Assembly: GCA_030674185.1 (NCBI GenBank)
Contig: JAPXFY010000026.1
Location: 56,640,752 to 56,704,751, forward strand
DNA length: 64,000 nt
Source of the DNA: Monoplex corrugatus
Taxonomy: Eukaryota > Mollusca > Gastropoda > Littorinimorpha > Ranellidae
Reading direction: 5' to 3'
Part shown: positions 30,160-43,387 of the stretch, piece by piece
Position numbering within the stretch: the first letter of the stretch is position 1
How the letters are laid out: every line of letters starts with the position of its first letter
Program-made: the position numbers and the translations under genes
Notes under the pieces: generated by a model
Databases searched by the model: none
What the model was told of the DNA's origin: nothing
Seen by the model: the letters and a program-made list of their open reading frames with translations, nothing else

Positions 30160-30475
30160 AGTGGGAACAAGACAGGTTTGAAGTTTATTCAAGAGGGATT
30201 CATTGTACATGGACAATTATTCTCCATCCAATCTGTTACTCAGTCTGTTAAGTGGCAGATTCCTTGAGCTAACACAAGACACTGTTTTTGGCAAGGTCTT
30301 GAAACAGAAGGGAGAAGATGGGAGTGGGGCATGGCTAATGAAATACTAAGCTGACACCACCTGAATGATTGGAGCATTAAGATGGGCAGCAAATGGACCA
30401 GATTTTATGTTGCAGGCTGGGACTAAACTCAAGATCATCTCGAGTCCTGGGCTCTTTTCCAAGAGCCAGTCAGCC
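30160..30475 (-). mobile_element. tRNA-derived SINE (family 1), full length
   Basis: All family blocks present: 'TTATTCAAGAGGGATTCATT', 'ACATGGACAATTATTCTCCA', 'CTTGAGCTAACACAAGACAC', 'CTAAGCTGACACCACCTGAA', and on the reverse strand 'GGCTCTTGGAAAAGAGCCCA' plus 'TTGAGTTTAGTCCCAGCCTG' as the tRNA-like head. Confidence 0.78.
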
Positions 30476-33110
<2,635 letters not shown>

Positions 33111-33424
33111 TCAGGGAAAGGTGTCTTCACATTGTGAAATTACTTACTTCCTTACTGCCTCAGTGCCTGTCATGTAGAAAAGCAGTGAAGGCTTTCATTT
33201 ACAACTCTGTTTTTTGGGCTAACCTTTGTGTACTTAATCAGTTTGGTATTATATGTATATTTAATACCCCCTCCTCCCCACTGATAAATTGGACAGAATA
33301 GCATCACCAGGAGCATATATCCATAGATTATTTGTGTGAATGTGACACATATACTTGCACATCATTTTCGTTTGCAGCTTTCCTTTTTTCCATTGTCATT
33401 AACATGTTTAAATGTGTGTTTTGT

Positions 33425-33500
33425 TTGAGATGGTTATAGCCCTGACATGGCTCTGAGCAGCCAGCTGAGCTTTAAAAGCTAATAATAATTCATAAGATAC
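33425..33500 (+). mobile_element. LINE 3' end fragment
   Basis: 'ATAGCCCTGACATGGCTCTG' and 'AGCCAGCTGAGCTTTAAAAG' match 'TTAGCCCTGATATGGCTCTA' at 58866, the 3' end of an I-clade-like LINE. The ATAATAATTC tail ends about 40 bp before exon 2. Confidence 0.55.
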
Positions 33501-33535
33501 TAAGTACAGTACAAAGTGTCACCATGTGTTTGCAG

Positions 33536-33656
33536 GAAAGACATTCGGAACAACAGTGTGGTGTGGAAAGCAGAGTTCAACTTTCCTTGCAAGATGACGG
33601 CCAATGCCAGCACGTGTGAGCTGGACCCCTGCATCTGTCGTATATCTGTCAGGAAG
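33536..33656 (+). CDS. EEIG1: EEIG1/FAM102-like protein, coding exon 2 (NT-C2 domain)
   Basis: 121 bp from TGTTTGCAG|G to CAGGAAG|GTCAGC. The first base completes the Arg codon split at exon 1 (AG|G), then 'KDIRNNSVVWKAEFNFPCKM' and 'TANASTCELDPCICRISVRK'. Known: FAM102 proteins have '..VRW...F.F.CKM.AN..TG.LDPC..R.SVRK' at this place, so the junction is well supported. The exon ends on a whole codon. The donor GTCAGC is not a strong consensus; a G/T-rich minisatellite begins at once after it. Confidence 0.93.
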
Positions 33657-34410
33657 GTCAGCATCAATTGGGGTTGGTTTGGATGGGGTTGGAATGGATG
33701 GGGCTGGATTGGGTGGGGCCAGAATTGAGTTGGATGGATTAGATGGATTTGGGTCGTATGGGGCTGGGGCAGGATTGCATGGAGTTGGATTGGATGATGT
33801 TTGGTTTGGTTGGAAGGGGGTGAAATGAATGGGATTTGGTAGGGTGGGGCTGGAGTGGATGAGGTTGGGTTAGAATGGATGGGTTTAAATGGATGGGTTG
33901 GGATGAATGGGGTTGGTTGGATCAGGTTGGGCTGCATGGGATTGAATTGGATAGGGCTGAAATGGATGGGGTTGGGTTGCATGCGGATGGAATGGATGTA
34001 GTTGGAATGGATGTAATTGGACTGGATGGGGTTTGAATGGATGGGATTGAGTTTGTTGGGTTTGGAATGGATGGAGTTAGAATTGGTGGGGGATGGAGTT
34101 GGGCTTGATGAGGTTGTGTTTGATGGGTTTGGGTTTGATAGGGTTGGATTGAAATGGATTGGATGGGATTAAAATGAGTAAGGCTAGAATGGATGGAATT
34201 GGATTGCATAGGGTTGGAATGGATGGGGTTGGATTAGATGGTGCTGGGATGGATGGGGTTGAAATGGGTGATGTTGGAAGAGGTTGGAGTGGATAGTGTG
34301 TGGTTGGATTGGATTGGACTGAAATGGATGGGTTTGGGTTTGGATGAGAATGGAATCAGTGGTATTGGAGGGGATTAGAATGGATGCATTTTGAGGCTTC
34401 CATTTTACTT
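33657..34410 (+). repeat. degenerate G/T-rich minisatellite
   Basis: Dozens of imperfect 'GGATGGGGTTGGAATGGATG' type words, pentamer-based (GGATG, GGTTG, GAATG), with no fixed period. The sense strand is very G-rich with many GG/GGGG runs, so G-quadruplex formation in the RNA or DNA is plausible. A shorter block of the same kind lies at 34850-34945. Confidence 0.9.
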
Positions 34411-34424
34411 TCACTTTTTAAGAT

Positions 34425-34690
34425 AATGTCTCCTCAGTTGGAATGAATTCCATATGCACTGACATCACTGGTGCCATGTGATGGATAAGATCCAGAATGA
34501 TCGTGGCATAAGTCTCATGCCTGCACATAATCCATGATCTGGCCAGGTGCTGAGGTCCTACCTAGCACATATATTTTGCATCATATTTTAGTACTTGTAT
34601 CAGTCTGTCATTGGAGCAGTCTTGGCTACATCGTAATGACATGTGTATCTGTGAATTTTTTTCCTGTAAAAGTGAAAACAAAAGAAAAGG
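34425..34690. mobile_element. SINE family 2, copy 2
   Basis: 'GGAATGAATTCCATATGCAC', 'ATGCCTGCACATAATCCATG', 'CTGGCCAGGTGCTGAGGTCC', 'GCAGTCTTGGCTACATCGTA' in the same order as the copies at 18.5 and 37.7 kb. Confidence 0.8.
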
Positions 34691-34849
34691 GACTGAATGA
34701 AAACAGGCCACTGAGTTTAAACTTGTCTCACCAGTGTTTTACATTGTAAACGTATCACATAAAGGCTCACAGTCAATAGAACACATAGCCTCGACTGCCT
34801 GTTAACATGGTTAAAATAATGTCTCTTTTATCATGGCTCGTCAGTGTGG

Positions 34850-34945
34850 TTTGAATGGAGGGGATTGTACTGGATGCGATGGGATGGGAATGAATGGGAC
34901 TGGAATGGATTGAAGTGGATGGAATGTGATAGAATAGGATTGGAT
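34850..34945. repeat. short G/T-rich pentamer repeat
   Basis: Words such as 'GATGGGATGGGAATGAATGG' resume the pattern of 33657-34410 after the SINE. Confidence 0.8.
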
Positions 34946-35149
34946 TATTTTTATGTGTCGTTATGGAATATTTTACTTGATATGCAGGTTGCTTCACTGC
35001 AAAGCAAACAGTAGCAGTTTGTTGTTATGTAGTTTTCTATCTCCTATAGTATGTCACCTGTATTATATTTCATCTCCCATAGGATGTTTTTTGTTTCCTG
35101 TTTTCTTGATCTCCCGTAAGTTAGAAACATAATTCCTTGTATGCATGAA

Positions 35150-35520
35150 TTTTGTTTTATAAACCAATAAATGTGATTTTTCTTACAAATTGTTTGTTTA
35201 AAATCAGTAGAAGTGGCTATATCTACAAAATACATGTTTGAAATCATTAGAAGTGGCTTTTTTACAAAAAGCTTTTTTATGGGTATATTTAAAATTGTAG
35301 AAGTGGCTAGTTTTTTAAAACCTATAAGATGACTTTCTGTAGAATTTGTGTCTAAACCAGTAAAAATTACCTTTTTTACAAAGAGTTTGCTTGAAACCAA
35401 TGAAAGTGACCTTTTCTATAAAATGTTTGTTTAAAACGCATAAAACTAATGAAAGTGACTTTTCTACAGAAAAATGTTTCTTTAAAACCCATAGAAGTGA
35501 CTTTTTCTACAGAACTTTAG
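35150..35520. repeat. degenerate tandem repeat of about 60 bp
   Basis: Five to seven diverged copies of 'TTTGTTTAAAACCCATAGAA' followed by 'GTGACTTTTTCTACA'. Confidence 0.7.
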
Positions 35521-35690
35521 TCAGGGACAAACACTTATATTGGGATCTTTTGTATGCCTAGTGGACACTGCATGAGACCTGACTTTGTTGTCTCATCTGA
35601 AAAACCAGCACCCAGATTACCATTCAGGATCTAGTAAAATAGGGGAGATAAGTCACTCTCTGAAGGTGATGATGATGTTCATGTATAAGG
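35521..35690. other. possible dispersed repeat fragment
   Basis: 'GTGGACACTGCATGAGACCT' then 'TTGTTGTCTCATCTGAAAAA' and 'CCAGCACCCAGATTACCATT' resemble a dispersed repeat I associate with gastropod genomes. Single copy here; weak call. Confidence 0.3.
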
Positions 35691-35968
35691 TGTGTGTGTG
35701 CAGACAATGACAGACTATTCCATATACACTACGCACAAAAAGTTAAGGATCACTTTCACAAAAATTCATAACTTTCAAAATAAGAAAGCCAATGCGTTGA
35801 AGTTTGGCAAACATTTAATTCCATGCTTTAGTGATAACGATGCACAATTGCCTTCAATTTCGAGCAATCGTTTGGTGTGTACATTTGATCAAAGTGGGTA
35901 CGTGTCGAAATTTGATTTCCCAAAGTCATTGAAATCACAAGACAGGGCATTCTGATGCTCCCAAAAGT

Positions 35969-36997
35969 TCAGTAATGCGTGTAACTGCCATGGCTGTTCT
36001 GGCACTCGACGCAGCGAGTCCTCATCGAGTTGACCAGGTTGGTGAAGATCCTCTGTGGAAGCGCCTGCCACTCAGCCTGCAGCATCTGGTAGAGGTGTTG
36101 GGCATCCCTGGGAGGGGGGTGGTTGCTCCTCACTTTGCGATCCAGCTCATCCCAGAGGTTCTCAATCGGGTTGAGATCGGGACTGCATGCTGGCCACTCC
36201 ATTCTGTTGACTCCAGACTGCTGCAGGAAGTCGTTGACCACCCTTGCCCTGTGGGGGCGAGCGTTGTCATCCTGGTAGACAGCCGTCGGTCCCATCTGCT
36301 GCAGTGTAGGCACAGCCAGCGGTTGAAGGATCTCATCCCGGTATCGGAGGCCAGTCAGGTTACCCTGTACATGATACAAGGGTGTTCTGTGGTGAAGGCT
36401 GAAGGCCCCCCAGACCATTACAGAACCTCCACCAAAGGCCACCTTTTCTTGGACAGTGGTGTCAATAAAGTGTTGCCCTGGGCGTCTCCAGACCCTCAAT
36501 CGGCCGTCGTTGTGGTTCATGGTGAAGTGTGATTCATCACTGAACAGGACCTGGGACCATTGCTGACGTGTCCACCTCACGTGACGTCTGCAGAAGGCGC
36601 GGCGTGCTGCCCTATGGGCTGGAGTTAAACGTGGCCGTACAGCTGGGCGACGAGAACGGAGGTTAAACCCATGAAGGCGGTTCCGTATGGTCTGCTGGCT
36701 GATGTTGATGTTAGTAGCCACCCTCAGCTGCCTTCGAATGATGCTGGAAGAGGCTGTTCTTGTCTGCAGGGCTTGTCGTTCAATGAGACGATCTTCACGT
36801 GGGTTTGTCTTCTTCGGTCGACCAGATCTGCGTCTTTCATGGACCCTCCCAGTGGCTGTGAAGCGTTGAATCAGTCTGACAATGACCGAGATGGACACCT
36901 GAAGTCGCCTGGCCACTTCTCGCTTGGGAACACCATCTTGGAACCATGCAACAGCTCGTCCCCTCTCAAACTCGCTCAATTTTCGTCGTGGAGGCAT
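35969..36997 (-). CDS. Tc1-family transposase (family B, intact)
   Basis: 342 codons from ATG 36997: 'MPPRRKLSEFERGRAVAWFQ'. Helix-turn-helix 'REVARRLQVSISVIVRLIQR', hook 'GRPKK', then 'VLFSDESHFTM', 'YQDDNARPHRARVV' and 'DLNPIENLWDEL', again with 34 residues between the second Asp and the Glu (DD34E). C-terminus 'MRTRCVECQNSHGSYTHY' parallels 'MHRRCEACIQARGGHTRY' of family A, so A and B are related but clearly diverged Tc1 lineages. The longer frame to 37105 has no added ATG-based evidence; its first codon lies in the promoter region. No frameshift or missing catalytic residue is seen. Confidence 0.95.
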   Translation of the reverse strand: MPPRRKLSEFERGRAVAWFQDGVPKREVARRLQVSISVIVRLIQRFTATGRVHERRRSGRPKKTNPREDRLIERQALQTRTASSSIIRRQLRVATNINISQQTIRNRLHGFNLRSRRPAVRPRLTPAHRAARRAFCRRHVRWTRQQWSQVLFSDESHFTMNHNDGRLRVWRRPGQHFIDTTVQEKVAFGGGSVMVWGAFSLHHRTPLYHVQGNLTGLRYRDEILQPLAVPTLQQMGPTAVYQDDNARPHRARVVNDFLQQSGVNRMEWPACSPDLNPIENLWDELDRKVRSNHPPPRDAQHLYQMLQAEWQALPQRIFTNLVNSMRTRCVECQNSHGSYTHY

Positions 36998-37031
36998 TGT
37001 CAGATCAGGCCTACTACTGGTGGAATGTCTT

Positions 37032-37090
37032 CTTATAAAGCCAAGCAAGAGACAGCATCTCACACATAAACAGCAGTGCTTGCACGTGCA
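37032..37090 (-). promoter_or_regulatory. putative promoter of transposon B: E-box palindrome plus TATA box
   Basis: Reverse strand: TGCACGTGCAAG (37090-37079) ends 82 nt before the ATG, and CTTTATAAGA (37040-37031) lies about 40 nt before it. The same 12-mer at 82-83 nt precedes the family A transposases. TATA to ATG distance implies a very short leader if it is used. Confidence 0.5.
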
Positions 37091-37356
37091 TAATGGTTTT
37101 TCCATCTGGCTTGTGCAATGTGTTCAGGCAGAACGGTCCAAAACAAGGTCCTTTTTCGCAATTTTCCGCTTTTCCGTTTGCGGCCAAGCTCAGTAGTAGA
37201 GAATCCCGTGCAATTTTCGCACTAACACAGCATCGCCCACTTACAGCTGAACAAGAATTCAAAACAATTTGGCTGGACTGAGAAATAAATAACAGTAGCG
37301 AACTGAGTTTATTACGCACCTGTTTTCTCATAGTGATCCTTAACTTTTTGTGCGTA

Positions 37357-37625
37357 GCTTATATATATATATGTTTCACTCAGTTCTGTCAGCAGTTATC
37401 TGACTGACTCCTTGAGCCTGTGCAGAAAGCTGTGTGTTTTTAAGGTCTTGAATATGGAGGGTTGGGGCGAGAACAGGACATACAGGAATCAATGACACCA
37501 TTACAATGATTGAAGCATTGATTAAGATGTGTAATGAACAGGTCAGTTTTTAATATTTCATTTTGCTGGCTGAGGTTGAACGTGAGACATCAGATGTTAA
37601 GTCCATTTTTCTGTCAGCAGAGCCG
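37357..37625 (-). mobile_element. tRNA-derived SINE (family 1)
   Basis: Blocks 'GTTTCACTCAGTTCTGTCAG', 'TCCTTGAGCCTGTGCAGAAA', 'ATGACACCATTACAATGATT' and a decayed reverse-strand head 'CATCTGATGTCTCACGTTCA'. It abuts the right end of transposon B. Confidence 0.7.
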
Positions 37626-37670
37626 GGCATGCTGCGATCATAAGATAATACCTGTCAACACACCCATGGT

Positions 37671-37945
37671 TTCAGTTTCAGTTTCAGTTTCTCAAGATGA
37701 CGTCTCCGCACTCGGAATGAATTCCATATATGCATTAACATCACAGGTGCCATGTGTATGGCACGATCCTTAAGCCTGCACATAAACCCATGAGCTGGCC
37801 AGGTCCTGAGGCCCTACCTAGACTGTGTTTTACCTAGTCTATATTTTATACCGGTATTTTATCAGCTTACCACTGGAATAATCTTGGTTACATGTAAATG
37901 ACATGTGTATGTGTGTATTTTCCCTTCAAAAAAGGAATATATATA
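37671..37945. mobile_element. SINE family 2, copy 3
   Basis: 'TTTCAGTTTCAGTTTCTCAA' (a (GTTTCA)n start), 'GATGACGTCTCCGCACTCGG', 'AATGAATTCCATATATGCAT', 'CATGAGCTGGCCAGGTCCTG', 'CTTGGTTACATGTAAATGAC'. The cleanest copy of the family here. Confidence 0.82.
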
Positions 37946-38039
37946 TATAAAGTAAATAAATAAATAATTAAAGGTCTGAATCACAACACAAATGCTCAGC
38001 TGTCTCTCAACTAGGTGAAGACAATATTTTCTTGATCAT

Positions 38040-38140
38040 TGATAGGTAAGCAAGCAAGTAAGCAAGCAAGCAATCAAGTAAGTAAGTGAGTAAGTGAGTT
38101 AGTAACTGAGTAAGTAATTAAGTGAATAAGAAGTAAGTAG
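38040..38140. repeat. AAGC/AAGT tetranucleotide repeat
   Basis: Imperfect (AAGC)n and (AAGT)n units with GAGT interruptions. Confidence 0.93.
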
Positions 38141-38489
38141 GTGAATAAATAAATACATAATAAAGGAGTATGTAGATCAAAACAGGTAAGAGATGAAAAT
38201 AATAAATAACAGTAAATACATGCATATACCCACATGCCCGCACACAGACATACACACATATACATTCATACATACACACCCATGTCAACACAGCATGATG
38301 GCTGACAACAACAGCTACAACAACAGCAACAACAACAACACCAGCAAAGAGGAAATACCCATTACAAACGTATCTGGATAACAATCAATAACAGCCATGG
38401 TCAAGTGTACAATGGGCTCACTGGGAACTCTGGGACTACACAGTCGAGTCTCATCCACTTTAAGGATGCACCATTTAGGGTGTTGCTTA

Positions 38490-39056
38490 CATTTTCTGAC
38501 CAAGATCTGATATCTCAAGTTCAATCCTAACTTGCAGCGTTAAAACCTGGCATGTTTGCTTAATGTTTCCATCGTTCTGGTGGTGTCAGCTTAATGTTTC
38601 CATCGTTCTGGTGGTGTCAGCTTAATGTTTCCATCGTTCTGGTGGTGTCAGCTTAATGTTTCCATCGTTCTGGTGGTGTCAGCTTAATGTTTCCATCGTT
38701 CTGGTGGTGTCAGCTTAATGTTTCCATCGTTCTGGTGGTGTCAGCTTAATGTTTCCATCGTTCTGGTGGTGTCAGCTTAATGTTTCCATCGTTCTGGTGG
38801 TGTCAGCTTAATGTTTCCATCGTTCTGGTGGTGTCAGCTTAATGTTTCCATCGTTCTGGTGGTGTCAGCTTAGTGTTTCCATCGTTCTGTGGTGTGTCAG
38901 CTTAGTGTTTCATAGGCTCCTTTTCTGCCCCCTGTCCCTGTTTCAAACCTTGCCAACACAAAGGGTTTTGTACAGGCTCAGGGAATCTGCTGCATAATTG
39001 CTGGCAGGAACATATATATGGAACTGTCTTAGTGCGGTGAATCTCTCTTGATCAAA
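38490..39056 (+). mobile_element. tRNA-derived SINE (family 1) carrying an internal 31-bp tandem expansion
   Basis: Sense orientation: tRNA-like head 'CAAGATCTGATATCTCAAGT' and 'TCAATCCTAACTTGCAG' at 38502-38540, then the body, then 'TGTCTTAGTGCGGTGAATCT' at the far end near 39050, as in the reverse complements of the other copies. In the middle, the body segment 'CTTAATGTTTCCATCGTTCT' + 'GGTGGTGTCAG' is repeated about eleven times. Confidence 0.85.
38551..38915. repeat. 31-bp minisatellite inside a SINE
   Basis: About eleven near-perfect copies of the 31-bp SINE body segment 'CTTAATGTTTCCATCGTTCT' plus 'GGTGGTGTCAG'. In all other family 1 copies the segment is single (for example, in reverse, 'CTGACACCACCTGAATGATT' at 30354). 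Confidence 0.95.
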
Positions 39057-39487
39057 TTCCAACTTGAGATTCTTGACCTATGCCGAAGGTACTGTATTTC
39101 CTGGGCCTGGATGTTCATGAAAGTAAGTGTAGAGCACAAGCCCTGCAACAGTCTCAATCCAATATGGAACGCCATAGCATAATGATTATCATCCCCATCA
39201 TCATCATCATCATTGCATTGTGAAAAATTGCTCCAGCTTGTATTGTGGCCATAATGTGGTGTAGAAAATGAAACAATAACACCAATGATAAAGGTGAGCA
39301 CACATGAAACGGCCTAGGTGTGATTTAAAAAAAAAAGCTGACGTGAAGAAAAACATATCCACAACTTTCTGAAACAATGTCCAAGCTTTCTTTGTGTGTT
39401 GTGTGTGTGTATTTGTGTGTGCATGTGTGTGTTTGCATGTGTGTTTGTAAATGCTCATGCATGTTTGTTTGTATGGTGCTTGTGTAA

Positions 39488-39775
<288 letters not shown>

Positions 39776-39837
39776 TGAGTACAATCTACTCAGTGGTTGG
39801 TTCACTTGCTTTTTGTGTTTGTTATTATTTATTGTAT

Positions 39838-39975
39838 TTTTATTTATTTATTTATTATTAGTATCATCATCATCATCATCATTCTCCTCCTCCTCCTCTC
39901 CTCCTCCTCCTCCTCATCATCATCATCATCATCATCATCACTTCTTTTTATAATTGTTGTTGTTGTTGTTGTTAA
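39838..39975. repeat. ATT/ATC/CTC/GTT trinucleotide tracts
   Basis: Successive TTA, ATC, CTC, ATC and GTT runs just downstream of exon 3. Confidence 0.95.
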
Positions 39976-41110
39976 GCCACCTAACAGAACATGACTAGCA
40001 GGATCTGTAACGTGCATGTTTGATGACACAAGCATGGGGTTCAAACAAACACTGTCATAAATAGAAAGCCAGCTCATAATGGTCTGATGTTGACCTGGGA
40101 AATAGTGAACAGTCTTCCCCCTTCACCCTGTATGCAGTACCAGGCTGGGTCAAAGTGTTACCCTATGGGAGTAGGTCTAGGTACAGGCCCAGGTACACTC
40201 GTGCTTGACCATACCAGGAACACACTATTATAAGTGGCCAGAGGGATCAAACCGGACTGTAACAGGAACGCACTATCTATAAGTGGCCAGAGGGATCAAA
40301 ACGTTACTGCCCATGGCGAGTAGTTTTTTAGAAGTCGAGTAGTTTTTTAGAAGTTACTCGTGAATGGACATGTACTGCGTATCACCATTCGTTATATATT
40401 GAGTAAACTAAAAGGGGCAGTCACACGATCATAATCGGCTGCCCAGCTAGTAAGAGAACTGAATGGTCAGTTTTTCCTAGATATTATAAAAAGGTGGACG
40501 TTCCTTTAAGGATCTTATGCTTGACCAATTCCAGTTTTTATGGTTGGCATAAATTTGCATTATCTGATGAAAGGGTAAGTCTCTGAAGTCAGATTGGAAA
40601 GTGTATAAAGAAAGGGCCTCCGATACCTGCAGGGACACCATAAGTGCGACAGCATGGATATGGTACCTCGAGACTCTACACGTTAGGTCTAGAGAAAGAT
40701 CCAGAGCCAGCAGCGGCTGTTTGACGCTCGTCGGTCGGACCTTAATATCGGCCTGAATCTCTAGCCTACAAAAGATGACAGGGTCAACGTAAAAGTTAGA
40801 ACCACTGAAGAACTGTTAGAGAACTTAGAAAATTTGAAGAACTCTCGACGAAGTTAGAACCATTGAAGAACTCTAAGAAAGTTACTGAATGGAGAAACGT
40901 TTTATGTATCTGACGAGGAATGCCTCAGTAAATGTTTAACAACTGTGTCAGAAATAAGATATGAATTAGTAAACACACAGCACGAGGACTGGTCTCCCAT
41001 TCTTTGTATGTCTGTGTGACTTTGTAACAAAACCCAGACCTTCTGTCTGCAAGTCTCATGTCCTAACCACTTGCCTGCTGAATCCACCAGAAACAGTGTG
41101 CAATGTCTGA
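39976..41110. other. intron 2-3 unique sequence with tRNA-SINE-like fragments
   Basis: 39990-40080 contains 'AGCAGGATCTGTAACGTGCA', shared with 50360 ('ACAGGATCTGTAATGTGCAT'), and 40995-41100 reads in reverse 'GGCAAGTGGTTAGGACATGA' with 'AAGGTCTGGGTTTTG', a decayed tRNA-like head. A ~45-bp duplication ('AAGTGGCCAGAGGGATCAAA' twice, 40230 and 40280) is present. No gene seen. Confidence 0.5.
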
Positions 41111-41317
41111 CGTGTCTGATGTAATTTATCATATCTGCAGTGATATAAGAATAACGGTAATACTCATTATTGTATGGAGCTGTTCCATAAAGAGGTTGGA
41201 GAGATGTAACAGTAACAGTAACAAGTCATTCTTGCACAGATCTGTTTTCCAAACAGGATGGAGAGATGTTATGATAACACTGACAGTATTAAATCAGTCT
41301 TACACACTTGTGTGCAC

Positions 41318-42062
41318 CTGCACTCACTCACACTACACTTATATGTACATGCACAAACAAACACCTGCACTCACTCACACATACACTTATATGTACATGC
41401 ACAAACAAACACCTGCACTCACTCACACATACACTTATATGTACATGCACAAACAAACACCTGCACTCACTCACACATACACTTATATGTACATGCACAA
41501 ACAAACACATGCACTCACTCACACATACACTTATATGTACATGCACAAACAAACACCTGCACTCACTCACACATACACTTATATGTACATGCACAAACAA
41601 ACACCTGCACTCACTCACACATACACTTATATGTACATGCACAAACAAACACCTGCACTCACTCACACATACGCTTATATGTACATGCACAAACAAACAC
41701 ATGCACTCACTCACACATACACTTATATGTACATGCACAAACAAACACCTGCACTCACTCACACATACGCTTATATGTACATGCACAAACAAACACATGC
41801 ACTCACTCACACATACACTTATATGTACATGCACAAACAAACACCTGCACTCACTCACACATACACTTATATGTACATGCACAAACAAACACCTGCACTC
41901 ACTCACACATACACTATATGTACATGCACAAACAAACCTGCACTCACTCACACATACACTTATATGTACATGCACAAACAAACACCTGCACTCACTCACA
42001 CATACACTTATATGTACATGCACAAACAAACACATGCACACTCACACATACACTTATATTAC
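41318..42062. repeat. 48-bp minisatellite
   Basis: About 15 copies of a 48-bp unit, 'CACTTATATGTACATGCACA' then 'AACAAACACCTGCACTCACT'. 48 is a multiple of 3, so frames of 237 to 443 codons run through; these are not credible genes. Variants are CACCTG/CACATG and ACAC/ACGC. Confidence 0.96.
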
Positions 42063-42232
42063 AGCTCAACATACACATGCACACACAAACGACCATGCAC
42101 GTCACACACAACACAAAATCACACACATACAAACACACACACAAAAAAACCCACTTACACACACAAAAAGAAACACACACACACACAAAACACACTTACA
42201 CACACACACACAAAAACATGCACACACATACA

Positions 42233-42323
<91 letters not shown>

Positions 42324-42354
42324 CTATACACAAGTAAATACATACACAATCTAA

Positions 42355-42406
<52 letters not shown>

Positions 42407-42412
42407 CACACC
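42063..42412. repeat. CA-rich microsatellite
   Basis: Imperfect CACA sequence to 42236, then pure (CA)n at 42237-42322 and again 42359-42402. Confidence 0.97.
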
Positions 42413-42599
42413 ACACACATATGTACACAAGTGAATGTATTCATATGTGTAGCATACTTATGTTCATAAACACAATATGTACTAAAATGTTTATGCAGTG
42501 CCACATGATCAGTAGTAGTTAGAAGTGATAGTAAGCATATAGTAGTAGTAGTAGTAGGCCTTCCTCGGTCATGGCTGACCATGGACAAAGTACATCCGT

Positions 42600-42995
42600 T
42601 CTAATGTCTAGATGGGTTGTCTGCTTGGTCCAAGCAGCGTCGCCTGTGACTGTAGAGACCAATGTGAGAGAGGCAGTCTCTGTCGCAGCGGTCGCATGTG
42701 TATGCTGATGCTGGTCTGTTGGCTGTCATCCCTTTTCTGCGAACTTGCTTTTCAGCTGCAGCAGCTGACAGTTTGTCCTCACCAATCTGCAGCTGTTTCT
42801 TGAGAGTGGTTCTCCAGCTGTTGCGGTCATCTGCGAGGTCCTCCCAGGACTCAGTGTTGATCTCAAACGCCTTCATGTCACATTTGTAAACGTCTTTGTA
42901 TCTCAGCTGTGGGCGGCCAATGTTTCTCTGTCCTGTGGCAAGCTCACCATAAAGGATGTCTTTTGGGATGCGACCATCTTCCATGCTAGTAAGCA
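42600..42995 (-). mobile_element. LINE ORF2 C-terminal relic with C2H2-like end
   Basis: Reverse strand open frame: 'MEDGRIPKDILYGELATGQR', 'NIGRPQLRYKDVYKCDMKAF', 'DRNSWRTTLKKQLQIGEDKL' and 'CDRCDRDCLSHIGLYSHRRR' followed by Cys. Known: the tail of Jockey/CR1-like ORF2 in marine invertebrates, ending in a Cys2His2-like element. This is the best preserved of the three copies here (15.3 and 18.1 kb are the others); the upstream RT domain is absent. Confidence 0.82.
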
Positions 42996-43019
42996 TAGGT
43001 GCTGGTATAATCACAACTG

Positions 43020-43350
43020 TGGAAGGCCTGGGTGAGCGTAACTGCTTAGGGATGAGTCCCCAGTGTAGGCTGGCTGGGCAGCAAACAGGCCAGTTTTTAA
43101 TTTTGTGGGCTGGAATTAACCCTTTGACTCCTGCACCCTATCCACCAACTGCAAAAACTTAACCCTTTGAATCTCTCACCCTATCCACCAGCTCCCTGCA
43201 GGAAGCTGGTGGATAGGGTGAGGGATTCAAAGGGTTAAGTTTTTGCTTTGCTGGCATGGTTGGCAATGCAACATGTTGGTGGACGGGGTGCGGGAGTCTA
43301 AGGATTAAACTCAAGATATCCAATCTTGAGTCCATGGCTCTTGATACAAC
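43020..43350 (-). mobile_element. tRNA-derived SINE (family 1) with a nested fold-back
   Basis: SINE segment 'CAGGCCAGTTTTTAATTTTG' + 'TGGGCTGGAAT' up to 43116, and after the fold-back 'AAACTCAAGATATCCAATCT' + 'TGAGTCCATGGCTCTTG', the reverse-strand tRNA-like head, at 43307-43342. The fold-back element sits in between. Confidence 0.75.
43117..43307. mobile_element. TTAA-type fold-back element, copy 3, with a second one nested in it
   Basis: Outer ends TTAACCCTTTGACTCCTGCA (43117) and, in reverse, TTAATCCTTAGACTCCCGCA (43307) are inverted repeats. Inside lies a second near-perfect palindrome, TTAACCCTTTGAATCTCTCA (43160) to its complement ending GGGTTAA (43238), centred on CCCTGCAGGA. It reads as one element inserted in its own kind at a TTAA. 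Confidence 0.8.
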
Positions 43351-43387
43351 CAACTTTCCCACATTAAAATAAAGGATTAATTATAAA

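Larger units (their letters stand above)
35730..37356 (-). mobile_element. Tc1-family transposon B (complete)
   Basis: Termini TACGCACAAAAAGTTAAGGA (from 35730, continuing TCACT) and its exact reverse complement ending at 37356 give a perfect inverted repeat of about 25 bp including the flanking TA. Total about 1.63 kb with an intact transposase. It sits in intron 2 of the EEIG1-like gene in antisense orientation. Perfect termini and an open frame suggest a recent insertion. Confidence 0.95.

Noticed and set aside
33500..33982. 160-codon minus frame over exon 2 and the G/T array
   Set aside because: A Pro/Ile/His/Asn low-complexity frame produced by the pentamer repeat; the + strand of 33536-33656 is a conserved FAM102 exon.
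35975..37069. 185- and 132-codon + frames across transposon B
   Set aside because: Antisense shadows of the intact minus-strand transposase.
41103..42434. 443-, 359-, 348- and 237-codon frames over the 48-bp array and CA runs
   Set aside because: Open in three + frames and one - frame at once, with no non-repetitive coding flank; artefacts of a 48-bp period and CA repeats.
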